Below the pieces are notes generated by a model that searched no databases, was not told the DNA's origin, and saw only the letters and a program-made list of their open reading frames with translations. From an uncultured Bacilli bacterium (GTDB taxonomy: Bacteria > Bacillota_I > Bacilli_A > RF39 > UBA660), in NCBI GenBank assembly GCA_947589515.1, contig CANQBE010000004.1, positions 1 to 59,625 on the forward strand: DNA of 59,625 nucleotides. The letters are read 5' to 3'. Shown piece after piece: positions 23,892-32,157 of this stretch. Numbering within the stretch: position 1 is the stretch's first letter; each line of letters starts with the position of its first letter. The translations under genes were made by a program, and so were the position numbers.

Positions 23892-24320
23892 ATGAAACAG
23901 AAAAATGGTTTTACTTTAATTGAAATGTTAGGAGTTATTATTCTATTAGGAATATTAGTATCTGTCGCTATTGGATCTTATTCTAGATATTTAGTACAGT
24001 CACAAGCAAAAGCTTTTAAAATAGAAGAAGATAGTATGAAAACGGCGACGGAATCTGCTTATGTTGATTGCATTAGTAATCATCCCAATAATGCTTTTTG
24101 CAGAAGTCATTCTATGGTAGATACGGTGGGCGAAACAGATACGGTATATTTAAAAGAATTGATTGAAGATCAGTATTTGGATATTATTAAAAATCCTTAT
24201 CATACAGAAGAAGAGTGTGATGCTGAAAAATCATATGTATATGTCACCAAAGATAATCAAAAAACTACTTATCAAGTTTGTCTAATTTGTGGAACTAATA
24301 AAAGTAAAAGTTGTAAATAG
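23892..24320 (+). CDS. Type IV pilin-like protein
   Basis: A 142-residue prepilin-like protein. The leader MKQKN is followed by GFTLIEMLGVIILLGILVS, the class III cleavage/methylation motif with Glu at +5, and by one hydrophobic helix. The C-terminal part holds six Cys and ends in VCLICGTNKSKSCK. The same helix plus CLIC domain opens the giant repeat protein at 36917, so the two are paralogues. No pilus assembly ATPase, PilC or prepilin peptidase is in the window. Confidence 0.8.
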   Translation: MKQKNGFTLIEMLGVIILLGILVSVAIGSYSRYLVQSQAKAFKIEEDSMKTATESAYVDCISNHPNNAFCRSHSMVDTVGETDTVYLKELIEDQYLDIIKNPYHTEEECDAEKSYVYVTKDNQKTTYQVCLICGTNKSKSCK

Positions 24321-24347
24321 GAAAAGAGAATATTCTTTTCTTTTTTT
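24321..24347 (+). terminator. Rho-independent terminator
   Basis: GAAAAGA-GAATAT-TCTTTTC (24321-24327/24334-24340) followed by T7. Confidence 0.8.
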
Positions 24348-24383
24348 CTCACTATCCGTTATAATAAGATTGGGTGTATTAAA

Positions 24384-25628
24384 ATGTCAGTAGAAACAAA
24401 GGAAAATCAGGAATTGATCGTTACTATTTTCAAACAGGACCACTTTGGCCAAGGAATTGCCAAAATAGGAGATATGTTTGTTTTTGTAGAAAGAGGATTA
24501 CCTGATGAAACTTGTAAAATTCAAATTGTCAAAAAGAAAAAAAAGTATGCAAATGCTAAAATAGTCGACATTCTAACATTTTCTCCATATCGAGTAGAAG
24601 CTAAGTGTCCTTATTATGATCGTTGTGGTGGATGTCAGATTATGCATGAAGCGTATTTTCAACAATTGCGTTTTAAGGAACAAAAAGTGCAAGAATTATT
24701 AGAAAAATTTACCAAATTAGAGGATGTTTCTTTCTTTCCAATTCTTGCTCAAGAACCATTTTCTTATCGCAATAAAGTAACTTTTCATGGCGATCATGGA
24801 AAATTAGGTATTTATCAAGAAAAAACAAATCAAGTTATCGAAGTAGATGCTTGTGCAATTGCTGATTTTAAAATCAATCAAATTTATCAAAAAGTTCGCT
24901 TCTTTTTACAAACACATCCGAAAACTACTATTCATAACTTAATGATTCGAACTACTTCTTTAGGAGAATCGATGATTGCTTTAGAAGGAACCATTCCTGG
25001 GAAAGATCTTCTTTCTGATTTAGGAGAAGTTACGACGGTTTATATGAATCAACAGTTAGTTAAGGGAAAGAAAAGTATTACCGAGGTTATTTTTGGTATG
25101 AAATTTGAAATTTATCCTACATCTTTTTTTCAAGTGAATTATTCTATGATGTTGGAATTATATCAATTAGTTATTGATTTTCATAAAGATAAAGATATTC
25201 AAACCGTACTGGATTTATATTGTGGTACTGGTACGATTGGAATGTTAGTATCTTCTTATGTTGAAAAGGTTATTGGTGTTGAGTATGAAAAAGCATCGAT
25301 TGTTTCTGCTAATCAGTGTAAACAAAGAAATCAAGTCGATAATATCGAATTTATTCAAGGTAAGGTAGAAACAGTCATTGATCAGTTTTCTAATGTAGAT
25401 GCCATTATTGTTGATCCACCTAGAAGTGGACTTGATTCTTATACAATCAATCATATTTTAATGTTAGCACCTCGGATGATTACTTATATTTCTTGTGATC
25501 CGGTTACTTTAGCAAGAGATTTAAACTTCTTAAAAGAAACATATCATATTGTAGAAGTTCATCCTATTGATATGTTTCCTAATACTTATCATGTGGAATG
25601 CGTATGCCTATTAATAAAAAAAGATTAG
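24384..25628 (+). CDS. rlmD: 23S rRNA (uracil-C5)-methyltransferase, RumA/RlmCD family
   Basis: A 414-residue SAM-dependent RNA m5U methyltransferase. An N-terminal TRAM domain (about 5-60) precedes a 4Fe-4S cluster motif (CPYYDRCGGCQIMH). The methylase core has DLYCGTGTIGM (SAM), VDPPRSGL and the catalytic Cys in YISCDPVTLARDL. It probably methylates U747 and/or U1939 of 23S rRNA. Bacillota often use one enzyme for both sites, so the target cannot be separated here. TATAAT at 24360-24365 is the -10. Confidence 0.9.
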   Translation: MSVETKENQELIVTIFKQDHFGQGIAKIGDMFVFVERGLPDETCKIQIVKKKKKYANAKIVDILTFSPYRVEAKCPYYDRCGGCQIMHEAYFQQLRFKEQKVQELLEKFTKLEDVSFFPILAQEPFSYRNKVTFHGDHGKLGIYQEKTNQVIEVDACAIADFKINQIYQKVRFFLQTHPKTTIHNLMIRTTSLGESMIALEGTIPGKDLLSDLGEVTTVYMNQQLVKGKKSITEVIFGMKFEIYPTSFFQVNYSMMLELYQLVIDFHKDKDIQTVLDLYCGTGTIGMLVSSYVEKVIGVEYEKASIVSANQCKQRNQVDNIEFIQGKVETVIDQFSNVDAIIVDPPRSGLDSYTINHILMLAPRMITYISCDPVTLARDLNFLKETYHIVEVHPIDMFPNTYHVECVCLLIKKD

Positions 25629-25645
25629 TTTTGTAAGAATGTTTT

Positions 25646-25670
25646 AACAGTATTTCGATACTGTTTTTTT
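25646..25670 (+). terminator. Terminator with UUCG tetraloop
   Basis: AACAGTAT-TTCG-ATACTGTT (25646-25665) plus T run. It separates the methyltransferase from the dcw cluster. Confidence 0.95.
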
Positions 25671-25724
25671 CTTGACATTAATTTACATTGCTAATTTTTT
25701 TCTTTTCTTTTTTATGAAAAAAAA

Positions 25725-25790
25725 TTGCTTTTTCAAGAAAGTTCATGTATGATTATGGTAGACAGTGGTAGATAGTGGTGAAAAGTGGGG
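25725..25790 (+). promoter_or_regulatory. dcw promoter with MraZ-box array
   Basis: TTGCTT (25725-25730), 17 bp and TATGAT (25748-25753) form the promoter. Four TGG-containing boxes with 10-bp period follow: ATGGTAGAC (25755), GTGGTAGAT (25765), GTGGTGAAA (25775) and GTGGGGG (25785). They cover the start site and reach the mraZ ribosome site. MraZ is known to bind tandem TGG repeats at 10-bp spacing and repress its own operon. Confidence 0.85.
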
Positions 25791-25797
25791 GATTCAT

Positions 25798-26238
25798 ATG
25801 TTCATGGGAGAATATCACCATTCTATCGATGAGAAAGGACGAATTATTATTCCTTCTAAATTTCGTAATGAATTAGGTGAACATTTTATTGTTACTAGAG
25901 GATTGGAAAATTGTTTGTTCGTTTATTCTTGCGTAGAATGGGAAAAAATTGTTTCAAAATTAAAACAACTTCCTTTTACAAAAAAAGATGCCCGTAACTT
26001 CACTCGCTTTTTCCTATCTGGTGCTACTGTAGCAGAATTTGATAAACAAGGTCGTATTAATCTTAGTTCTCCATTAATTGACTATGCTTCTTTAGAAAAA
26101 GAATGCGTAATAGTTGGAGTGAATGATCGTCTTGAAATTTGGTCAAAAGATGCTTGGGAAAAATTCTTTGATGAAAATAGTGATAACTTATCCGATATTG
26201 CGGAAAATTTATTTACTTCTATGGACATTGACTTATAG
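25798..26238 (+). CDS. mraZ: MraZ transcriptional regulator of the division/cell-wall cluster
   Basis: A 146-residue protein of two SpoVT-AbrB-like halves, each with the DxxxR signature: DEKGRIIIP (about 12) and DKQGRINLS (about 85). MraZ forms ring oligomers that bind tandem TGG boxes upstream of its own gene. Such an array lies at 25755-25791. The start [11 protein letters not shown] at 25798 matches the family, and GTGGGGGA serves as ribosome site and last MraZ box. It heads mraZ-rsmH-ftsL-ftsI. Confidence 0.95.
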   Translation: MFMGEYHHSIDEKGRIIIPSKFRNELGEHFIVTRGLENCLFVYSCVEWEKIVSKLKQLPFTKKDARNFTRFFLSGATVAEFDKQGRINLSSPLIDYASLEKECVIVGVNDRLEIWSKDAWEKFFDENSDNLSDIAENLFTSMDIDL

Positions 26239-26246
26239 GTGATGAT

Positions 26247-27170
26247 ATGCATATTAGTGTTTTATTAAAAGAATCAATTGATAGTTTGCAAATCAAAGAA
26301 GATGGAATTTATGTTGACTGTACATTAGGATATGGTGGACATTCCAGTGAAATTTTAAAAAGAATAAAAAGGGGTTACTTATTCGCCTTTGATCAAGATC
26401 AAGAAGCTATTACTTTTTCCCAAGAAAAATTATCTCAAATTGGGACTAATTTTACGATTATCAAAAGTAACTTTGTGAATCTAAAAGAAAAATTAGCAGA
26501 ATTAGGTGTCACGGAAGTAGATGGAATTTTATTTGATTTAGGAGTATCAAGTCCTCAACTTGATGAAAAAGAACGTGGATTTAGTTATCATTATGATGCT
26601 AAATTAGATATGCGAATGGATCAAGAAAGCAATTTTTCTGCTTATGATGTTGTCAATTCTTATAGCGAAAAAGAACTTGCTCGCATTATCTATCAATATG
26701 GAGAAGAAAAGTATGCAAGTAGTATTGCTCGCAATATTGTAGCCTCTCGTAGTGTTAGGCCTATTGAAACAACGTTAGAGTTAGTCGAAATTATTAAAAA
26801 ATCGATGCCAGAAAAAGCCAAACGTGATAAACATCCAGCTCGCAAGACTTTTCAGGCTATTCGTATCGAAGTAAATCATGAATTAGATATTTTAGAAAGC
26901 AGCATCAAAGATGCAGCTAGTTACCTAAAAGTGGGGGGCATCCTCTCCGTTATTACCTTCCACTCTTTAGAAGATAGAATTGTGAAAAACGTATTTAAAG
27001 GGTTAACAGAAGTTGATGCTTTGGTAAAAGGATTACCAAATATTCCAAGTAATTATTTACCAAATTATGAATTAGTTTTTTCCAAGGCAATTACGCCTAG
27101 TAGTGAAGAATTAGAAAAAAATAATCGTAGTCGTTCTTCTAAATTAAGAAGTTTGAAACGTATCCGATAA
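26247..27170 (+). CDS. rsmH: 16S rRNA (cytosine-1402-N4)-methyltransferase
   Basis: A 307-residue MraW/RsmH. The start MHISVLLKESIDSL and the SAM motif DCTLGYGGHSSEIL are followed by GILFDLGVSSPQLDEKERGFSY, RKTFQAIRIEVN and the C-terminal ITFHSLEDRIVK. All are family hallmarks. It methylates N4 of C1402 in the ribosomal P site. The gene follows mraZ by 8 bp with a TAGGTGATG ribosome site at the junction. Confidence 0.97.
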   Translation: MHISVLLKESIDSLQIKEDGIYVDCTLGYGGHSSEILKRIKRGYLFAFDQDQEAITFSQEKLSQIGTNFTIIKSNFVNLKEKLAELGVTEVDGILFDLGVSSPQLDEKERGFSYHYDAKLDMRMDQESNFSAYDVVNSYSEKELARIIYQYGEEKYASSIARNIVASRSVRPIETTLELVEIIKKSMPEKAKRDKHPARKTFQAIRIEVNHELDILESSIKDAASYLKVGGILSVITFHSLEDRIVKNVFKGLTEVDALVKGLPNIPSNYLPNYELVFSKAITPSSEELEKNNRSRSSKLRSLKRIR

Positions 27171-27193
27171 AAAGAATAAAAAGGAGATATTTT

Positions 27194-27490
27194 ATGAAAA
27201 GGGTTAAAAAAAGATTGAAAATGTCTAAATTTGAAAGATTATTATATATCTTTACTTTGGTAATGGTATTAGCTACTCCTTTTGCACTTGTTTTTTCCCA
27301 AGCTACTTTATCAGAAGTAAATTTTGAAGTAGAAAAAACTAAGAAACAACTTTCTACGCAAGAAAAAAAGAATGAAAGTTTGACGATGAAAATCAATGAA
27401 CTTGCATCACTAGAAAAAATTCAAGAAGTTGCGAAGGAACAAGGATTGAGTTATAATAATCATAATATTAAAACAATTATGGGACAATAG
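27194..27490 (+). CDS. ftsL: Cell division protein FtsL
   Basis: A 98-residue bitopic protein. A basic cytoplasmic tail (about 1-17) precedes one span (about 18-37) and a coiled-coil stalk (VNFEVEKTKKQLSTQEKKNE...). It ends in an EVAKEQGLSY motif typical of FtsL/DivIC-like proteins. FtsL links FtsB/DivIC to the septal synthase. The identity rests on topology, length and the position between rsmH and ftsI, because the sequence itself is weakly conserved. AAAGGAGAT lies before the ATG. Confidence 0.85.
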   Translation: MKRVKKRLKMSKFERLLYIFTLVMVLATPFALVFSQATLSEVNFEVEKTKKQLSTQEKKNESLTMKINELASLEKIQEVAKEQGLSYNNHNIKTIMGQ

Positions 27491-27521
27491 AGAAAATCCA
27501 TAAAAAGAAGGGAACGTAATT

Positions 27522-29639
27522 ATGCGAAAAAAAAGAGTGGCAAATCATAATGCAAGAATTTCAAACATTGTGTTACTATTCACTCTTTTTTTGTTTGCTG
27601 CTTTATTGTATCGTGGTGGTGTTTTGTCTTTATCGAAAGAAGTAGATGGTATTAATTTATCCATTTTTGCGAGTAATCGAACGACTAGAACTGATGTCAT
27701 TCTAGCTAAACGTGGTACCATTTATGATGTCAATGGAGAAGCCTTAGCGCAGAATGTGTATTCCTATACTTTAATTGCTTATTTGGAACCATCCCGTGGC
27801 GAAGGAAATTATGTCAAAGAGAAAGAACAAACTGCAAAGGCTTTAGCAACCGTTATTTCTATGGACGAAAGTAGAATTCTAGAACTTTTAAACAAAAATG
27901 TTTATCAAACGGAATTTGGAACGAGTGGTAGGGGTTTAACCGAACTTACGAAAGATAAAATTTTAGCTTTAAATCTAGATGGAATTGATTTTACAGAAAC
28001 TCAAAAACGTTATTATCCGAAGGGAAAGTTTTTATCATATACTTTAGGATATGCTAAGGCAAATGCTGATGGTAAAATTATTGGTGAAATGGGAATTGAA
28101 TCTTTATTTAATGAATCTTTAACGGGTACGGATGGTTTTCGTGCTTATCAGAAGGATTTAAGAGGTTATCAAATTGCCAATACCAAAGAACGCATTCAAC
28201 AAGCAAAAGATGGAAATGATATTTATTTAACGATTGATTCTAATGTTCAGTTTTTTGTGGAACAAGCCTTAGAAGAAGCAAATAATAAATATAATTTTGA
28301 TGAACTTAATATTGTGGTTGCACAAGCAAAGACAGGAAAAATTTTAGGAATTGGTTCTACTACTTCCTTTGATCCTAACATTAAGAATATTAGTAGTTAT
28401 CTAGATCCTAATATTTCGGTTGCTTTTGAACCTGGTTCTACGATGAAAATATATACTTATATGGCAGCTTTAGAAACGGGAAAGTATAATGGCGAAGAAA
28501 CTTTTCAATCCGGTGTTTATACAACGAGTGATGGTACCAGAATTGGTGACTCTAATCGTGCAGGTTGGGGTACTATTAGTTTTGATCGAGGTTTTGCTTT
28601 ATCCAGCAATGTTGGAGTTATTAACATTATTAATCGTTATTTGGACCGCAATACTCTTTTAGATTATTTTAAAAAATTAGGTTTTGGTTCTAAAACAGGA
28701 ATTGAACTTAGTAAAGAAACGGCAGGAAAAGTAAATTTTAAATATGAAACTGAAGTCTATAATGCTGGATTTGGTCAAGGTATTTTGGTAACTGCTATGC
28801 AAAATGTGAAGGCATTAACTTCTGTTGCGAACGATGGTATCTTATTGGAACCTTATATTGTAGAAAAGATAGTTGATAGTGATGGAAATATTGTTTTGGA
28901 AAATTCTAAAAAGGAACTTGGTAGAGTTGCTAGTAAAGATACTACAGATAAGATTAAAGATTTGATGCAAACAGTTGTTACGGAAGGAACTGGATCCAAT
29001 TATAATATGCCAGAATATGGATTGATTGCGAAAACAGGTACTGCTCAAATTTCTAGTGAAAATGGAACGGGTTATTTAAATGGACCATATGATGTTATTC
29101 GTGGTTTTGCAGGAATGTTTCCTAAGGATGATCCGGAAATTATCATTTATGCTAATTTAAAAAGACCTAAACCTAACACTGCTAATGCTCTTACTTATGT
29201 TATCAAAAACGTCGTAGAAAATATTAGTAAGTATTATAATATTTATGATGGTCAAGAACCTGATTCTGAAACGGTTAGTTATACTTTAGATTCTTATTTT
29301 AATCAACCGGTTTCCGTTATCAAAGAACGGTTAGAAAAAGAAGGAATCCAAGTACAAGTGATTGGTAATGGTAATACGATTATTAATCAATATCCAGCTT
29401 CAGATACTGTTATTACGAAAGGTACTAAAGTTTTCTTTCTTACTAATGGTAGTGAAATGCTGATTCCTAATTTTAAAGGTTGGAGTAAAAAAGATGTCAT
29501 TACTTATTTAAAATATGCCAATATTCCTTATACAGTAGAAGGAATGGGCTATTCAACCAGTCAAAGTATTTCTCCGAATACGGTTTATCATGAAGATATG
29601 AATCTGACGGTCGTATTTGAAGAAAAATATCCAGAATAA
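27522..29639 (+). CDS. ftsI: Septal penicillin-binding protein (FtsI/PBP2B type) with PASTA domains
   Basis: A class B transpeptidase of 705 residues. An N-terminal anchor (about 15-36) precedes the pedestal domain with RGTIYDVNGEALA. The transpeptidase domain has catalytic STMK (about 312), SSN (ALSSNVG) and KTGTAQ. Two PASTA domains follow (about 585-645 and 646-705: VSVIKERLEKEG, LIPNFKGWSKKDV). It crosslinks septal peptidoglycan with FtsL/FtsW. The usual mraY-murD-ftsW genes do not follow, so the dcw cluster is cut short here. Confidence 0.93.
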   Translation: MRKKRVANHNARISNIVLLFTLFLFAALLYRGGVLSLSKEVDGINLSIFASNRTTRTDVILAKRGTIYDVNGEALAQNVYSYTLIAYLEPSRGEGNYVKEKEQTAKALATVISMDESRILELLNKNVYQTEFGTSGRGLTELTKDKILALNLDGIDFTETQKRYYPKGKFLSYTLGYAKANADGKIIGEMGIESLFNESLTGTDGFRAYQKDLRGYQIANTKERIQQAKDGNDIYLTIDSNVQFFVEQALEEANNKYNFDELNIVVAQAKTGKILGIGSTTSFDPNIKNISSYLDPNISVAFEPGSTMKIYTYMAALETGKYNGEETFQSGVYTTSDGTRIGDSNRAGWGTISFDRGFALSSNVGVINIINRYLDRNTLLDYFKKLGFGSKTGIELSKETAGKVNFKYETEVYNAGFGQGILVTAMQNVKALTSVANDGILLEPYIVEKIVDSDGNIVLENSKKELGRVASKDTTDKIKDLMQTVVTEGTGSNYNMPEYGLIAKTGTAQISSENGTGYLNGPYDVIRGFAGMFPKDDPEIIIYANLKRPKPNTANALTYVIKNVVENISKYYNIYDGQEPDSETVSYTLDSYFNQPVSVIKERLEKEGIQVQVIGNGNTIINQYPASDTVITKGTKVFFLTNGSEMLIPNFKGWSKKDVITYLKYANIPYTVEGMGYSTSQSISPNTVYHEDMNLTVVFEEKYPE

Positions 29640-29649
29640 AAACAGATAT

Positions 29650-29677
29650 TTGCATATTTTCAAATTTATGTTAATAT
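29650..29677 (+). promoter_or_regulatory. Promoter before the CmpB-like gene
   Basis: TTGCAT (29650-29655), 16 bp and TAATAT (29672-29677), with AAGGTGAGAG before the next ATG. Confidence 0.5.
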
Positions 29678-29694
29678 TTTATTAAGGTGAGAGT

Positions 29695-30468
29695 ATGTAT
29701 CATATTTGTTTTTATTTTTTTATGTTTTACTGCTATTCTATTATGGGATGGCTTGTTGAATGTCTTAGCTGTTCTCTCTATAATCATAAATTCGTGCATG
29801 ATCGTGGCTTTTTAATTGGACCATATTGTCCTATTTATGGTTGTGGTGCTATGTATATGTATTTTTTTCTCAATCGCTATTATCATGATCCCATTGTTTT
29901 ATTTATTATGGCTTTTGTAGGTACTTCTTTGATTGAATATGTAACTAGTTACATAATGGAAAAATTATTTAAAGCAAGATGGTGGGATTATTCCGAGCGA
30001 AGATTTAATGTGGAAGGAAGAATCTGCCTGTTAAATTCTTTTTCTTTTGGCGTATTAGGAATGCTCTTTATTTATGTACTAAATCCTGGTTTTACTTTTC
30101 TGGTTAGTAAAATTCCCCATATCGTGTTAATGATTATTAGTCTGATTTTATTTATTAGTTTTCTAGCAGATATCATTTTATCTTTTTCCATTATGACAAA
30201 ATTAAAAATTAATTTATCCAATATTCGAAAAGATTCTACTTCCGATATTGATAAAGAAGTTAAAAATATATTATCAAAACATACCTTTTATCTACATAAA
30301 TTATTCAATTCTTTCCCAAAGGTAAAATTTTCATTTCCTCGTGGAGAGCAAATATTAGTCTCTGCTAAGAAGAATTTTAATAATTTTGATCATCTTAGAA
30401 AAGAACGAAAACAACATGTTAAAAAACTCAAACAAGAAATTCATCCTATTTCTAAAAAATCTGAATAA
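29695..30468 (+). CDS. CmpB-type putative membrane permease (PF06541-like)
   Basis: A 257-residue membrane protein with five or so spans in its first 165 residues. It has the family phrases YSIMGWLVECLSCS, HDRGFLIGPYCPIYGCGA, EYVTSYIMEKLFKARWWDYS and RICLLNSFSFGVLG. The last 95 residues are a charged cytoplasmic tail. Proteins of this family are annotated as putative ABC transporter permeases but no transport role is proven. A terminator follows directly, so it is monocistronic. Confidence 0.78.
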   Translation: MYHICFYFFMFYCYSIMGWLVECLSCSLYNHKFVHDRGFLIGPYCPIYGCGAMYMYFFLNRYYHDPIVLFIMAFVGTSLIEYVTSYIMEKLFKARWWDYSERRFNVEGRICLLNSFSFGVLGMLFIYVLNPGFTFLVSKIPHIVLMIISLILFISFLADIILSFSIMTKLKINLSNIRKDSTSDIDKEVKNILSKHTFYLHKLFNSFPKVKFSFPRGEQILVSAKKNFNNFDHLRKERKQHVKKLKQEIHPISKKSE

Positions 30469-30485
30469 TTATTTAGATTTTTTTT
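30454..30485 (+). terminator. Terminator
   Basis: AAAAAATCT (30454-30462) pairs with AGATTTTTT (30475-30483), extended inside by AATAA/TTATT. The right arm ends in T8. Confidence 0.8.
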
Positions 30486-30515
30486 GTATAGAAAAAAGAA
30501 ATGATGCTCATGATA
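30486..30515 (+). promoter_or_regulatory. Possible sigma-F/G-type promoter of the coat gene pair
   Basis: GTATA (30486-30490), 18 bp and CATGATA (30509-30515), one mismatch from CATHHTA. The -35 overlaps the end of the preceding terminator's T tract. Confidence 0.4.
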
Positions 30516-30534
30516 AAAGTGAGGAGATGAAAAA

Positions 30535-30831
30535 ATGGAAACGATACCACAAATGATATCAACTAAAGATTTAGCTTATTTATCAGATATGTTTGAATGG
30601 AATTATAATGCCTTTAAACAAATTAATCATTTTATTCAGGAAGTAAAAGATGGAGAAGTAAAAGAACTTTTAGAAAGATTCCGTAACATGCACGAAGATC
30701 ATTTACATTTTATTATTTCAGCGTTAAAAAAGGAAGAATTTGAAGAATGTGAATGTGATGACTGCGAATGCGATGATTGTGAATGTGATGACTGCGATGA
30801 TATCGATGAGGAGGAAGATGATGAAGAATAA
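30535..30831 (+). CDS. Helical protein with Cys-Asp repeat tail, probable spore coat partner
   Basis: Residues 1-68 form a helical CotF/ferritin-like segment (LAYLSDMFEWNYNAFKQIN, HEDHLHFIISAL). Residues 73-98 are extraordinary: three ECDDC units and then an unbroken run of Asp and Glu. Such a tail should bind metal or cationic partners. The gene overlaps the CotF-family gene by 11 bp and shares its transcript, which suggests a coat protein. GAGGAG precedes the ATG. Function is not known. Confidence 0.6.
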   Translation: METIPQMISTKDLAYLSDMFEWNYNAFKQINHFIQEVKDGEVKELLERFRNMHEDHLHFIISALKKEEFEECECDDCECDDCECDDCDDIDEEEDDEE

Positions 30832-31147
30832 AGAAATCAAAAATCCTAAAATGGAAGTTCCAAATGGAATGGAGATGAACGATCGCGATTATTTAAATTC
30901 TATTTTAGAATTAGAAAAAAATATGTCAAATAATTATTCGATTGCTTTAAACGAAGCTAGTAATGATTATTTATATGAAGATTATTTTACTTTGTTAGAA
31001 GATACTAAAGATGCTGCCAGGGAAGCCTATAATTTGATGTTTCAATTTGGATGGTATACTTTAGAAGAGGCAGAAGAAACCAAAGTAGAAGAAAAAATAA
31101 CCTGTTTAGAACAAAAATTAAATGATTTAGGAATCGGAGCTGAATAA
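30821..31147 (+). CDS. CotF-family spore coat protein
   Basis: A 108-residue helical protein. The stretch NDRDYLNSILELEKNMSNNY, followed by DTKDAAREAYNLMFQFGWYTLEE, matches the CotF family of spore coat proteins. The proposed start (30821) follows AGGAGG inside the preceding gene's acidic tail; the longer frame from 30740 is an out-of-frame reading of that tail. It probably assembles on the spore surface from the mother cell. Confidence 0.78.
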   Translation: MKNKEIKNPKMEVPNGMEMNDRDYLNSILELEKNMSNNYSIALNEASNDYLYEDYFTLLEDTKDAAREAYNLMFQFGWYTLEEAEETKVEEKITCLEQKLNDLGIGAE

Positions 31148-31160
31148 GCTTCTTTTTTTT
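31136..31160 (+). terminator. Short terminator
   Basis: GGAGCT-GAATA-AGCTTC (31136-31152, one G.T pair) followed by T8. Confidence 0.6.
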
Positions 31161-31179
31161 ACTATTCTTCTTTTTTTTA

Positions 31180-31188
31180 TGTTATAAT
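31180..31188 (+). promoter_or_regulatory. Extended -10 of the ABC exporter operon
   Basis: TGTTATAAT at 31180-31188. The leader to the ATG at 31261 is about 65 nt and shows no motif I can name. Confidence 0.6.
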
Positions 31189-31260
31189 CAAAAATAAGTG
31201 GAATGCACAAAGTTGATGCAAGGTATCAATCGTGCTAATCACTATGTGTTAGGAGGACTT

Positions 31261-32157
31261 ATGTTAAAAGTAGAAAATGTTACGAAATATTACGGGAAAA
31301 ACTGTGCCGTTGATCATCTATCTTTTACTGTCAAAAATGGAGAAATTTTTGGCTTACTTGGTAGTAATGGAGCAGGAAAGACGACCACTTTTCGTATGAT
31401 TATGGGACTTTTGGATAGTAATAGTGGTCAAATTACTTTAGATGGTAAGAAAATTGATTATAGTTTAACGGATCAGATTGGTTTTGTAACAGAAGAGAGA
31501 AGTTTATTAACAAAAATGACTGTACAGGAACAAATTATTTATTATGGCAGATTAAAAAATATGAAAGAACAAGATATTTTGGACAAATTAGATTTTTGGT
31601 TAGATAAATTTGATATTCGAGATTATAAAAATCGTAAAATTAAAGAGTTATCAAAAGGTAATCAACAAAAAATTCAGTTTATTGCTGCTATTATTAATGA
31701 TCCGAAACTATTAATTTTAGATGAACCATTTACCGGATTAGATCCAATTAATGTCAATCAATTAAAAGAAGCAATTTATGCTCTACAGAAAAAGGGATGT
31801 TCCATTATTTTTTCTTCTCATCAAATGGAACATATTGAACATTTTTGTGAGAAGTTAGTGATTTTAGTAAAAGGAAAAACAGTGTTATCCGGAAATTTAA
31901 AGGATATCAAAGAAAATTATCAAAAGAAAAATATTTTTATTCGAGGTAACATTGTTCCTAAAGACTTAGAAAAAATAGATGGTGTCTTAGAAGTAAAGGA
32001 AAATACAGGAGAATATGAAGTCAAAATTAAAGATAGTAGTATTGTAAATCAAGTTTTTCAAAAAATATCTAGTTGTGCTATTACGAAATTTGTAGTAGAA
32101 GAACCTAGTTTAAATGAAATCTTTATTGCTAAAGTAGGTGAGTCATATGATGAATAA
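31261..32157 (+). CDS. ABC transporter ATP-binding protein (NatA-like)
   Basis: A 298-residue ATPase. Walker A is GSNGAGKTT (about 34-42), the Q-loop is GFVTEERSLL, the signature is the variant LSKGNQQKI, Walker B is LLILDEPF and the switch His is in SSHQMEH. The C-terminal third (about 215-298) is the regulatory extension common in NatA/Na+ exporter-type ATPases. The start at 31261 follows AGGAGG; the upstream extension is spurious. The 3' end overlaps the permease gene, so the two form one exporter. The substrate is unknown. Confidence 0.9.
   Translation: MLKVENVTKYYGKNCAVDHLSFTVKNGEIFGLLGSNGAGKTTTFRMIMGLLDSNSGQITLDGKKIDYSLTDQIGFVTEERSLLTKMTVQEQIIYYGRLKNMKEQDILDKLDFWLDKFDIRDYKNRKIKELSKGNQQKIQFIAAIINDPKLLILDEPFTGLDPINVNQLKEAIYALQKKGCSIIFSSHQMEHIEHFCEKLVILVKGKTVLSGNLKDIKENYQKKNIFIRGNIVPKDLEKIDGVLEVKENTGEYEVKIKDSSIVNQVFQKISSCAITKFVVEEPSLNEIFIAKVGESYDE

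Noticed and set aside
31189..31260. Riboswitch in the leader of the ABC exporter
   Set aside because: No conserved riboswitch core was recognisable, and the leader is only about 65 nt.
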